Part shown: in pieces, positions 1 to 5,339 of the stretch
Position numbering within the stretch: position 1 is the stretch's first letter
Layout: each line of letters starts with the position of its first letter
The notes under the pieces: generated by a model
Database searches by the model: none
The model's input: only the letters and a program-made list of their open reading frames with translations
What the model was told of the DNA's origin: nothing
NCBI RefSeq assembly: GCF_028618695.1
Contig: NZ_JAQIVI010000091.1
Coordinates: 89,070-100,180, forward strand
From: Natrinema soli
GTDB taxonomy: Archaea > Halobacteriota > Halobacteria > Halobacteriales > Natrialbaceae
DNA length: 11,111 nt
Direction of reading: 5' to 3'
Made by a program: the position numbers and the translations under genes

Positions 1-606
1 GTTGTCGGTGCTGTCGTCAGCAGCGATGGTGTAGTCGTGGCCGGCGTTCTGGCGGATGATATCGAGCTGGCGCTGTCCTTCAGTCGTCTCGACGGCGGCG
101 GCACCAGGCAACTGGCCCCACTCGCGAGTGAAGCGCGTGACGAGCTCGCCCTCGAGGTCAGCGATCACTTCGCACTCGTCGATACCGTCGATAGAGGTGG
201 TGAAGGGATTACCAGTCAGTCCTTTGAAGACGGCTTTGGCTTTACTAATGGCGGTGTGCTCGGTTTTCGCGTCGACGAGGATGTGAATCAGTCCAGTGAG
301 CTCGCGCTCGGTGTCAGGCTCGACCGCCAGATCTCCGTAATCGAGGCTGTTCGTGAGACAGAAGTCGCACTTTGTTCGATTGTGAGCGATCTCTGTGCCA
401 CACTCACAGCGATTCTCAGCGGTGAAGTCGTCCTCATAGGACGCTGGTTCAGGAGCGTCTGGATACGCTATGTGATCGTTTTCGAGCGAGTCGTCGACGC
501 GTTCGTAGCTACCGTCGTCGACGGCTCTCGAGTCGGTCGCATCGGTGGCAATACTTCCTTCGTCTTCGGGAGCGAACTCCCAGCGGTCGTCATCGTCGTA
601 GTTCAT
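1..606 (-). CDS. Partial zinc-ribbon protein of a haloarchaeal plasmid (N-terminal 202 codons)
   Basis: The reading frame is open from an ATG at 606-604 to the window edge, so the C-terminus is missing. A GAGGAG Shine-Dalgarno lies 12 nt upstream of the ATG. The first 60 residues are very acidic and look disordered. A zinc ribbon follows, with C67-x-C69-G and C80-x2-C83. Residues 100-165 look helical (ELTGLIHILVDAKTEH), and the protein then continues with IIRQNAGHDYTI near residue 190. The acidic composition and G/C-ending codons support coding. The opposite-strand frame over the same bases is its shadow. No function is recognised; DNA or RNA binding through the Zn site is a guess. It is divergent from the tbp gene and lacks the repeated leader seen in the 1883-6906 cluster. 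Confidence 0.8.
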   Translation of the reverse strand, partial: MNYDDDDRWEFAPEDEGSIATDATDSRAVDDGSYERVDDSLENDHIAYPDAPEPASYEDDFTAENRCECGTEIAHNRTKCDFCLTNSLDYGDLAVEPDTERELTGLIHILVDAKTEHTAISKAKAVFKGLTGNPFTTSIDGIDECEVIADLEGELVTRFTREWGQLPGAAAVETTEGQRQLDIIRQNAGHDYTIAADDSTDN

Positions 607-903
607 GGTGTTGTGTAACTCCTCGGTGTGTCGTCATTCTCTGCTCTTATCCTTGCCCTCGTTAATCTCCGGGTAGTGGAGTGAAAGTGAAACGAGGTCT
701 TATCAACAGATCAAAAGAGTTGTCTCTACGTGTACCTGTCCTGGGCGAATACTCCCTTTGCAAATTGAGCCAGGTTTCGTGTTGTATTTGCACTCTCACG
801 TAACGGGTTGGAGCTTCAGTTCGGAGCACCTCAAGAAGACGCCGTGTTACGTACAGCAGCAACGTCGAACATTATAACACTCGCATACGCTTACTACTGA
901 TAG
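607..903. other. Divergent intergenic region between the partial zinc-ribbon gene and tbp
   Basis: These 297 bases separate two divergent genes and should carry both promoters. The tbp promoter is clear (see 872-877). For the minus-strand gene, candidate TATA-like stretches are TTGATAAG (reading minus, about 698-705) and GGATAAGAG (about 647-655), neither strong. A 66-codon minus frame at 662-862 starts with TTG, has no Shine-Dalgarno and shows no family resemblance, so it is not called. Confidence 0.5.
872..877 (+). promoter_or_regulatory. TATA box of the tbp gene
   Basis: TTATAA lies centred about 29 bases before the tbp ATG at 904, the spacing expected from an archaeal TATA box to a transcription start at or next to the start codon. 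There is no Shine-Dalgarno before the ATG, so the message is probably leaderless, as is common in haloarchaea. Confidence 0.65.
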
Positions 904-1464
904 ATGACAAGGCCGCAGGACTCCATTAGAATCGAAAACGTGGTCGCATCATCCAGTATTGGACAGGAACTGGATCTCAAGAGTGTCGCAATGGACCTTG
1001 AGGGAGCTGACTATGATCCTGAACAATTCCCCGGCCTCATCTATCGCAGTCCAGATTTCAGATCCACCGCTCTCATTTTTCGTTCCGGAAAAATCGTCTG
1101 CACTGGCGCAAAAAGCCTCGAGAATGTCCATGAGAGTATGGAGATAGTCTTCGACACATTTCGAGATCTCAAAATTGAGGTCCCAGAGGGCCCGGAAGTT
1201 ATCGTTCAGAATATCGTCAGTAGTGCTGACCTCGGCCGCAATCTCAATCTGAACGCGATTGCGATCGGTTTCGGACTCGAGGACATTGAGTACGAACCTG
1301 AGCAGTTCCCAGGACTAGTGTATCGCCTCGACGAGCCTGATGTTGTTGCCCTGCTCTTTGGCTCCGGAAAACTGGTCGTCACCGGTGGAAAAGACACTGA
1401 CGATGCTGAACAGGCTCTTGGTGTCATTACTGAGCGTCTTGAGGACCTGGGTCTGCTCGAGTAG
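904..1464 (+). CDS. tbp: TATA-box-binding protein (TBP) paralogue
   Basis: This 186-aa protein is a complete archaeal TBP. It binds TATA boxes and, with TFB, recruits RNA polymerase. The two-fold TBP repeat is plain: residues 9-92 and 100-183 align with each other (DPEQFPGLIYR at 38-48 against EPEQFPGLVYR at 131-141; IFRSGKIVCTGAK at 58-70 against LFGSGKLVVTGGK at 151-163). The intercalating phenylalanine positions F42/F59 and F135/F152 are kept. The C-terminal half is close to what I recall of the chromosomal haloarchaeal TBP. The first half is less typical at the insert SPDFRST (49-55) and at 72-95. Haloarchaea often carry extra TBPs on plasmids, and this gene fits that pattern. It is transcribed alone, from the TATA box at 872-877. 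The family call is essentially certain; its promoter preference is unknown. Confidence 0.97.
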   Translation: MTRPQDSIRIENVVASSSIGQELDLKSVAMDLEGADYDPEQFPGLIYRSPDFRSTALIFRSGKIVCTGAKSLENVHESMEIVFDTFRDLKIEVPEGPEVIVQNIVSSADLGRNLNLNAIAIGFGLEDIEYEPEQFPGLVYRLDEPDVVALLFGSGKLVVTGGKDTDDAEQALGVITERLEDLGLLE

Positions 1465-1541
1465 TGTCCGGCCTCTACTATTACTACATTCCCGATGTCG
1501 TTGCAGATACTCTCGGTATTGAGAACGTTACATCTGGAGAC

Positions 1542-1690
1542 TTACGTATCAATAGGAATGAAATCAGTACCACCGCAGTCGGGGCACGAACCCCAACGGG
1601 GCACGAACCCCAATGTAGTGGATTGGGGTTAGCATCGTTCATCGCTTGCAGAACGAACCCACATCCCTGGCATTCACTAAATATAGTCAC
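1542..1690 (-). pseudogene. Small two-knuckle zinc-finger gene broken by a 17-bp tandem duplication
   Basis: Reading from GTG at 1690, the frame gives C7-x2-C10-G-F, then HWGSCP, and then shifts out of frame. If one copy of the perfect 17-bp repeat at 1580-1613 is removed, the frame continues as C30-PD-C33-GG-TDF and stops at TAA (1544-1542). That gives a 43-residue protein with two CxxC knuckles, the standard design of haloarchaeal small CPxCG zinc-finger proteins. Without the removal, the frame runs on to 1484 with no sensible sequence. Upstream of 1690 the frame stays open but contains no ATG, so the GTG start is a best guess. No clear Shine-Dalgarno is visible. The clean repair strongly supports an intact ancestral gene. 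A sequencing or assembly artefact at the repeat is the alternative. Confidence 0.7.
1580..1613. repeat. Perfect 17-bp tandem duplication
   Basis: Two adjacent identical copies of CGGGGCACGAACCCCAA occupy 1580-1596 and 1597-1613. Each unit contains a short palindrome (GGGG-CACGAA-CCCC), which could promote slippage. Because 17 is not a multiple of three, the duplication frameshifts the zinc-finger gene on the minus strand. Confidence 0.95.
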
Positions 1691-1846
1691 GTGAAAACGG
1701 CTACGGAATCCATTTCCTTTCCTATTCCACCCCAGTAATTTGGTACCAGAGCAAACGCAACATTCGCATCTCTACGAAACAGTTGTTTCAGGGAAATTCA
1801 TCTGAAAAGGTGAAATATCAACAGAATGACTAAGGCAGAGTATACA

Positions 1847-1897
1847 GTTCGCACGACTCGCTGCTGATCGAGTGATCGTGTCTCAGGTCGTGCGAAC
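1847..1897 (-). terminator. Perfect 11-bp inverted repeat at the end of the minus-strand cluster
   Basis: GTTCGCACGAC (1847-1857) and GTCGTGCGAAC (1887-1897) are exact complements, separated by 29 bases. The 3' arm on the plus strand covers the last codons of the HalOD1-like gene, whose stop lies at 1885-1883. In the minus-strand RNA this makes a hairpin spanning the stop codon of the last gene of the cluster. No T-run follows, so a hairpin-plus-U terminator is not shown. An mRNA-stabilising 3' structure or a protein site is equally possible. Confidence 0.45.
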
Positions 1898-2136
1898 GAG
1901 CAGCATCCTCTCGGTGAGTTTGACGTCATACTCACCGACTGAGAACGCGACCGACACCGATTCGCCGGTTGTGACGAGTCGATCGAGCGCCTCGGAGTCG
2001 ATGGTGTCGGACAGGACTATCCCGTGGGTTGGTCCCAGCTCGGTTGACGGCAGTTTTCGAGCCTCGCGATCGCTTCGATAATTGCGGTGCTTGGGGGCGT
2101 TTCCGACCACTCGTATTCAAGTTGCCTAGTTTCCAT
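1883..2136 (-). pseudogene. HalOD1-type output-domain protein, frameshifted
   Basis: The start is ATG at 2136, with GAGGTGA six bases upstream and overlapping the last codons of the preceding zinc-finger gene. The first frame reads SETPPSTAIIEAIARLE, the typical N-terminal half of a HalOD1 domain. It hits a stop at 2019-2017 after 39 codons. The continuation lies in another frame, open from 2110 to 1883: LSDTIDSEALDRLVTTGE, then VSVAFSVGEYDVKLTERMLL, which matches the second half of the domain (xIDxxALDxL followed by a two-strand hairpin). One lost base or two gained bases between about 2110 and 2019 explains this. HalOD1 proteins are about 85-100 aa; 254 nt would give about 84 aa. They are often output modules of regulators. 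A sequencing error is the alternative to a true pseudogene. Confidence 0.65.
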
Positions 2137-2290
2137 GATTCACCTCTACCGTTAGTCCCGCCCCTGCTCCATGATATCGCTCGCGCTGGGATCGGCAGTT
2201 CGGACAGGCGTGGAGCGTTCCGGTGTTGTCCGAAAATACCCGCTTGTACTGTTCTGTGACGTGACTGCCACAGTTCGAACACTCTGGCAT
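2126..2290 (-). CDS. 54-aa zinc-finger protein, DUF7563-like
   Basis: The sequence begins MPECSNCGSHVTEQYKRVF and has a second knuckle C29-PN-C32, giving a four-cysteine zinc site (C4, C7, C29, C32). The opening MPEC-x-NCG-x-x-V-T and the RVF that follows match, from memory, the haloarchaeal DUF7563 small zinc-finger family; no search was run. A GGAGG at 2302-2298 lies 7 nt before the ATG. The gene begins 2 nt after the stop of the upstream 58-aa gene, and its end overlaps the start of the HalOD1-like gene by 11 nt, so it sits in a tightly coupled block. The C-terminal tail (residues 36-54) differs from the family ending that I remember. Its function is unknown; nucleic-acid or protein binding is likely for such zinc knuckles. 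Confidence 0.8.
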   Translation of the reverse strand: MPECSNCGSHVTEQYKRVFSDNTGTLHACPNCRSQRERYHGAGAGLTVEVNHGN

Positions 2291-2292
2291 CG

Positions 2293-2469
2293 TTAGGCCT
2301 CCACGGCCGTCTGCTCGTACACGGCGATTGTCGTCTCGAGTTCGGCGATTGCATCTGCGAGAGTCAACGGCTCGACCAGGTGCTCTTCGAGTGTTTGTAG
2401 ATCGGCCGGCACTGCTTCGAGTTCGGCCTGCACTCGTTCGTCAGACCAGTTGTCGGTGGACTCGTTCAT
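2293..2469 (-). CDS. 58-aa acidic helical protein of unknown function
   Basis: ATG at 2469 overlaps the TGA of the upstream zinc-knuckle gene as ATGA, which implies translational coupling. The protein (MNESTDNWSDERVQAELEAV...) is acidic and predicted largely helical: residues 10-32 and 35-55 form two amphipathic stretches with regularly spaced Leu/Ile/Val, so a short coiled coil is possible. There are no cysteines. The stop (TAA, 2295-2293) lies 2 nt before the next start. It is too short for family assignment. The tight packing between two clear genes, the acidic composition and the haloarchaeal codon use support it as real. Confidence 0.72.
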   Translation of the reverse strand: MNESTDNWSDERVQAELEAVPADLQTLEEHLVEPLTLADAIAELETTIAVYEQTAVEA

Positions 2470-2789
2470 CGCGACTCACGCTCCGGGCAGCTGGGCGCAT
2501 GGGACAGTTTATCCTGTCCACCGAGTTCGACCAGCAGCTCGCGTTTGCAGTGCGTACACCGGACGTACGCCTTCCCGCCCTGTTCCGGCGGTTCAACATG
2601 CCGCGTGTACGTCGGTTTCTCGGACTCGCTCTGAGTGGCCTCGGCGGCTACAGTCCCGCCGTCGGAGACCAACCGCTCCGTACGAGCAACAACGGTGGCT
2701 TCCGCACGCAGGCGCAGTTTTCGGCCCGTGTCGGTTTCGTAGTATTCGGCTCGCTGTACCACTTGATCAATGGTTCTGAACTGGTTCAT
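2466..2789 (-). CDS. 107-aa C2HC zinc-knuckle protein
   Basis: The start is the ATG at 2789, which lies 9 nt after the GGAGGG that ends leader copy 1. A longer open frame runs back to 3083 through the leader, but it opposes the well-supported upstream gene and is not used. The C-terminal part has C78-x2-C81 followed by H97-x3-C101, a C2HC zinc site. The N-terminus is polar (FRTIDQVVQRAEYYETDTGR), with a basic patch RKLRLRAEA at 23-31. The stop overlaps the next gene as ATGA. It heads the last coupled block (107, 58 and 54 aa, then HalOD1). The family is not recognised; it resembles the many haloarchaeal plasmid zinc proteins. Confidence 0.82.
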   Translation of the reverse strand: MNQFRTIDQVVQRAEYYETDTGRKLRLRAEATVVARTERLVSDGGTVAAEATQSESEKPTYTRHVEPPEQGGKAYVRCTHCKRELLVELGGQDKLSHAPSCPERESR

Positions 2790-2798
2790 CGGTTCAAA

Positions 2799-2836
2799 CC
2801 CTCCATCCCTCTCGAGGGTGGAACAACACCACGTGC
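2799..2836 (-). promoter_or_regulatory. Repeated leader element, copy 1
   Basis: Read on the minus strand it runs from GCAC-GTGGTGTTGTTC through a hairpin (CCACCCTC paired with GAGAGGGATGG, one bulge) to a terminal GGAGGG. That GGAGGG is 9 nt before the ATG of the 107-aa gene and serves as its Shine-Dalgarno. It is nearly identical to copy 2 (one base differs over 38). No convincing TATA box lies in the short spacer behind it (2837-2896), so it may act in the RNA rather than as a promoter. Confidence 0.8.
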
Positions 2837-2896
2837 TGTCACGGTCGAAGCGGTCGCTGTGGAGCCTGCGATGGAGAGAGTTCAAGGGGCCGAATC

Positions 2897-3241
2897 TCAC
2901 ATCTCGTCTTCGCCCGGATCCACACGTCTGATTTGGCCGACCTGTCCGTGAGCGCCAGCCAGTACCAGCGAAACGTGCTCGAGCATCGAGATGTCGGTCA
3001 CAATCGTGTTTCCATCCTTCTGGAGGACGACGACGCCGCTGTCGTGGAGCCAGACAGAAATGCCGATGCCCCAGTGATGCCATCGACCTGATGAGAGTGC
3101 TCTCGATGGGAGTGAGAGACTCTCGTCACCACGGTCGATCGCCGCTTGAACGCCCTGGCGAAGCGCCCACACTTGCGATTCGGTGAGCGTGTCCTCGGGT
3201 GCGTCAGTTCTGTCGACGTACGTCAGCAGATCGGCCATCAT
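2897..3241 (-). CDS. 114-aa protein of unknown function
   Basis: A textbook GGAGGTGA (3255-3248) lies 6 nt before the ATG at 3241, which shares one base with the upstream stop (TGATG); a second ATG follows at 3238. The protein begins MMADLLTYVDRTDAPEDTLT and ends VGQIRRVDPGEDEM. Its middle part (SSGRWHHWGIGISVWLHDSG, then VVVLQKDGNTIV) looks like beta strands with an exposed aromatic patch, and residues 21-36 look helical. No cysteines are present. No family is recognised. It is the third gene of the coupled block 211-154-114 aa. A gap of 107 nt with leader copy 1 follows before the next gene. Confidence 0.82.
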   Translation of the reverse strand: MMADLLTYVDRTDAPEDTLTESQVWALRQGVQAAIDRGDESLSLPSRALSSGRWHHWGIGISVWLHDSGVVVLQKDGNTIVTDISMLEHVSLVLAGAHGQVGQIRRVDPGEDEM

Positions 3242-3705
3242 CAGACCTCACCTCCGATGATCCGGTCGACCTCAGCCAATTCGCGCGCTTCAGCAGCCTC
3301 GTCCTGATATCCGATGTCGGTAGCATAGCGCTCGAGGACGGCTACCGCTCCTTCGTCATCCTTGGCTGCTCGTTCGAACAGCTCTTCAAGGACAGTGACG
3401 ACCACACGATCGGCGACCTGACGGCCAGCATCGGCTGCCTCGCTCTCGATGCGGCCAAGCCGCGACTCAGGATACGCGTAGGTTTTCGAGGGCCTGGACT
3501 TCAGGCTCGAACAGTAGACGACATCGAACACGCGATCGTCGTTGGTTGTATCGAATCGTGAGTTTCCGTAATTATCGAGCAGATTGTAGTTGTTTGCCTC
3601 GGACCACTCAGCGACGGTCTGGCCAGTATCGGTGACCACGTGCACTGGTCGCCCCTGTGCGAGGTCCAAACAGACGTCACCAAGTTTGATCGACTGCTTG
3701 CTCAT
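3241..3705 (-). CDS. 154-aa protein of unknown function
   Basis: The ATG at 3705 shares one base with the upstream TGA (TGATG); GGTGAGG lies about 6 nt upstream. A GTG one codon earlier is a possible but less likely start. The N-terminal half reads MSKQSIKLGDVCLDLAQGRP, then VHVVTDTGQTVAEWSEAN, then FDVVYCSSLKSRPSKTYAYP. This is a small beta-rich region beginning with a short stretch (IKLGDVCLDLAQGRPVHVV) also typical of haloarchaeal plasmid proteins I have seen as hypotheticals. The C-terminal half (80-154) is acidic and helical and ends DRIIGGEV. There is no catalytic motif or membrane segment. It is coupled with its neighbours on both sides, so the three proteins may be made in fixed ratio. 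Confidence 0.85.
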   Translation of the reverse strand: MSKQSIKLGDVCLDLAQGRPVHVVTDTGQTVAEWSEANNYNLLDNYGNSRFDTTNDDRVFDVVYCSSLKSRPSKTYAYPESRLGRIESEAADAGRQVADRVVVTVLEELFERAAKDDEGAVAVLERYATDIGYQDEAAEARELAEVDRIIGGEV

Positions 3706-4340
3706 CACGCCTCACCCCTGTCGTCACTAAGCGTGCGAGCAAGCGTTACGGCTTGCTGTTCAATCGGCTCATGGTGAGCGTGTCTGGCGTTCAGAAGAGT
3801 AAGGTGCGCTCCAAGCCCCCACAGCTCTGCTCGGTGAAGTTCGTCAGCGAACTCCGTGAGAACGTCGTCAGTCGTTTGGCGACCATCGGTGAGACCGTTA
3901 ATCCGAGCTGCAATCCGATGAGGGATGGCGTCTCGGCAAGAAGGATCTCGTCCATCGTAGTCGGCCATCGTCTTGACGAGTCCTGTGAACGCTTCGACAC
4001 GTCCGTCGACCGTTACCTCCCACGCTTCGAGGTCGTCCTCGTCGACGGCGTACGTCACAGCGTCGGGTTCCTGTCGCTCGAGGAGAGCCGCTCGCTTCCA
4101 GCTGCGGTAATCGCGGAAGCTCCAGAACGTGGCGAACTCCTCGAGCGTCTTGATCGAGTACTCGATGGAGATGTCGGCGCGAACACGCTCGGTCGTCTCG
4201 TCACCGTAGTCAGTGATCCGGTCGACCGGCCCGCTAGCAGTTGCAAGGAACCGTCGTGGAAGTGGCGTTGTCTCACCGAGAGACTGCGCTTCATCGGGTG
4301 TCTCCGCTGGCTGTGCTGTCGTCTCGTCTGCTCGTGACAT
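3705..4340 (-). CDS. 211-aa protein of unknown function
   Basis: The start is the ATG at 4340, which lies 8 nt after the GGAGGG of leader copy 2. A longer frame from 4382 merely translates the leader. Residues 1-30 are polar and disordered. Residues 55-95 (ISIEYSIKTLEEFATFWSFR, then DYRSWKRAALLERQ) and 105-180 are helical with scattered aromatics. A histidine-rich stretch (LLNARHAHHEPIEQQ) lies near 180-195. No known motif is recognised. Its stop overlaps the next ATG by one base. It is the first gene of a three-gene coupled block and the largest of the three. Confidence 0.85.
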   Translation of the reverse strand: MSRADETTAQPAETPDEAQSLGETTPLPRRFLATASGPVDRITDYGDETTERVRADISIEYSIKTLEEFATFWSFRDYRSWKRAALLERQEPDAVTYAVDEDDLEAWEVTVDGRVEAFTGLVKTMADYDGRDPSCRDAIPHRIAARINGLTDGRQTTDDVLTEFADELHRAELWGLGAHLTLLNARHAHHEPIEQQAVTLARTLSDDRGEA

Positions 4341-4348
4341 CTCTGAAA

Positions 4349-4386
4349 CCCTCCACCCCTCTCGAGGGTGGAACAACACCACGTGC
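4349..4386 (-). promoter_or_regulatory. Repeated leader element, copy 2
   Basis: On the minus strand: GCAC-GTGGTGTTGTTC, then the hairpin CCACCCTC/GAGAGGGGTGG, then GGAGGG ending 8 nt before the ATG at 4340. The hairpin leaves the Shine-Dalgarno free. The C-rich arm could instead pair with the terminal GGAGGG and hide it. Confidence 0.8.
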
Positions 4387-4424
4387 GGCGCGGTGCGTTC
4401 GTGCAGACGCTGATCGGTCTGACA

Positions 4425-4470
4425 GAGTTACCCCACTCTTTCGTACTTTGTTCCACTCGTGGGGTAACTC
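4425..4470 (-). terminator. Perfect 12-bp inverted repeat after the SWIM gene
   Basis: GAGTTACCCCAC (4425-4436) and GTGGGGTAACTC (4459-4470) are exact complements around a 22-base loop. In the minus-strand RNA the 5' arm starts inside the TGA stop of the SWIM gene (4471-4469), so the hairpin lies between two coupled blocks, upstream of leader copy 2. No U-run follows. It could be a terminator or attenuator, a processing or stabilising structure, or an operator for the downstream block. Confidence 0.5.
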
Positions 4471-4846
4471 ACGGCGCCGGCGGATTCGCTGCGGTCTGCA
4501 GTTCGCGAATCCGCTGTGCGTTGCGTGCAGCCTCGAGAACGGACGTTCGAATCGCGACTGCAACCCGATGTTTGCACGCGCCCTGGTGGTGTTCGTCTGC
4601 TGGACACCGACAGCTGTGCGGCAAGCCGTTCTCGATCGTGACCAGGTACTCGTGGTCTTCGGGGTTCGCGTGGCTGGCGTTGCGAACGAGGACGCCCTGT
4701 GCGACAAGTTCGAACTCGAAGGCTTCGTACTGGGCGCGTTGGAGCGTCCGTTGGGTCGGTTCAAGTCGCTCGATCGGATGTGCTGATGGTGATGTAGACA
4801 TAGGTCGGGTGCGATTGGGTGTTGACTGGTGGTCGTCTCGAGTCAC
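4469..4846 (-). CDS. SWIM zinc-finger protein
   Basis: Residues 66-95 hold a SWIM-type zinc site: C79-x-C81, nine residues, C91-x-H93 (CRCPADEHHQGACKH), preceded by EYLVTIENGL and followed by RVAVAIR, the usual setting of the motif. The upstream stretch TLQRAQYEAFEFELV (34-48) and VRNASHANPEDHEY (54-67) is typical of haloarchaeal SWIM proteins. SWIM domains bind nucleic acid or protein. The GTG at 4846 overlaps the upstream stop as GTGA and is chosen for the coupling; the ATG at 4801 is an alternative with no Shine-Dalgarno. It is the second gene of a block behind the 73-aa zinc ribbon. Its stop lies inside the arm of a 12-bp inverted repeat. Confidence 0.9.
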   Translation of the reverse strand: MTRDDHQSTPNRTRPMSTSPSAHPIERLEPTQRTLQRAQYEAFEFELVAQGVLVRNASHANPEDHEYLVTIENGLPHSCRCPADEHHQGACKHRVAVAIRTSVLEAARNAQRIRELQTAANPPAP

Positions 4847-5064
4847 GCACGCTCGCAGTCGGAGCAGATCAGTTGAACGCCAAGATCACAGGCAGTTTCA
4901 CAGCTCTGCGTCGGAACAAGCCCAAACTTCCCACAATAGTCACAGCTCGTGTTAGTGTGCTCAGGGGCGTCGAATACGCCGAAGCGGGACTGCTCGACGG
5001 CAGAATCGGGTTCGGTAGTGAATTCAACGATGAGTGGTTTCGTGATCCGGCTGGCAGTTTGCAT
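4843..5064 (-). CDS. 73-aa zinc-ribbon protein
   Basis: The start is the ATG at 5064, 10 nt after the GAGGG of leader copy 3. A longer frame back to 5136 crosses the leader and is not preferred. The protein has C41-x2-C44-G and C67-x2-C70 at the very C-terminus, making a four-cysteine ribbon, plus two more cysteines (C55, C59) between them. The N-terminal half (ASRITKPLIVEFTTEPDS) is beta-like. The stop TGA overlaps the GTG of the SWIM gene by 4 nt, so the two zinc proteins are probably made together. The family is not recognised. Confidence 0.82.
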   Translation of the reverse strand: MQTASRITKPLIVEFTTEPDSAVEQSRFGVFDAPEHTNTSCDYCGKFGLVPTQSCETACDLGVQLICSDCERA

Positions 5065-5074
5065 CGTCTTTGAT

Positions 5075-5113
5075 CCCTCTACCCTTCTCAGGGGGACGAA
5101 CAACGCCACCGGC
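5075..5113 (-). promoter_or_regulatory. Repeated leader element, copy 3
   Basis: On the minus strand: GGTGGCGTTGTTC, two variable bases, CCCCCT-GAGA-AGGG, then TAGAGGG ending 10 nt before the ATG at 5064. The stem differs in sequence from copies 1 and 2 but still pairs, which favours a selected structure. Confidence 0.75.
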
Positions 5114-5339
5114 TGTCCAGCGTGAGCGGCACGCAACGGGGAAAGCCCGGCAGCGCAACGAGCGAACGGAGTGAGCGCAGTGAGCAGTCCGGAACCTGGA
5201 GGTGGGTGGGAGGCAGCGGGTGGGCTGAAAACGACGCACCACAGAAGCGCCCCTCAGTCACCTCACGTACATCCTCACAATTCTTTGGACAGCCTCGTCC
5301 CCACCTTGTCCGTTGTTCCTACCTGTTGGGTCACCACTG
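5114..5339. other. Spacer with low-complexity GAGCGA-type repeats
   Basis: This 226-base gap separates the DUF6884-like gene from the 73-aa zinc-ribbon gene. Near 5158-5186 it holds imperfect short repeats of the type GAGCGAACGGAGTGAGCG, common in haloarchaeal intergenic DNA. I see no credible gene on either strand and no strong TATA box reading toward 5064. It is the longest gap within the cluster, so a separate promoter here is possible. Confidence 0.5.

Noticed and set aside
37..618. 193-codon plus-strand open frame
   Set aside because: It is the shadow of the minus-strand zinc-ribbon gene (1-606), which has the Shine-Dalgarno, the cysteine pairs and the acidic composition.
662..862. 66-codon minus-strand frame
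   Set aside because: TTG start, no Shine-Dalgarno, arginine-rich sequence unlike the acidic neighbours; it covers the divergent promoter region.
1464..1694. 76-codon plus frame overlapping the tbp stop
   Set aside because: Low-complexity start (YYYY) and no family likeness; the opposite strand holds the repairable zinc-finger gene.
2328..2951. 207-codon plus-strand frame
   Set aside because: Arginine-rich shadow of three tightly coupled minus-strand genes with good Shine-Dalgarno sites and zinc motifs.
2790..3083. N-terminal extension of the 107-aa zinc-knuckle gene
   Set aside because: It would translate the leader element and overlap the well-supported 114-aa gene antiframe; the ATG at 2789 has the leader's Shine-Dalgarno.
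3753..4337. 194-codon plus-strand frame
   Set aside because: Shadow of the 211-aa minus gene; no start signal and atypical composition.
5158..5186. Short repeated GAGCGA/AGTGAGCG units as a CRISPR or origin iteron array
   Set aside because: Units are too short and irregular, with no spacers of constant length; this is common haloarchaeal low-complexity intergenic sequence.
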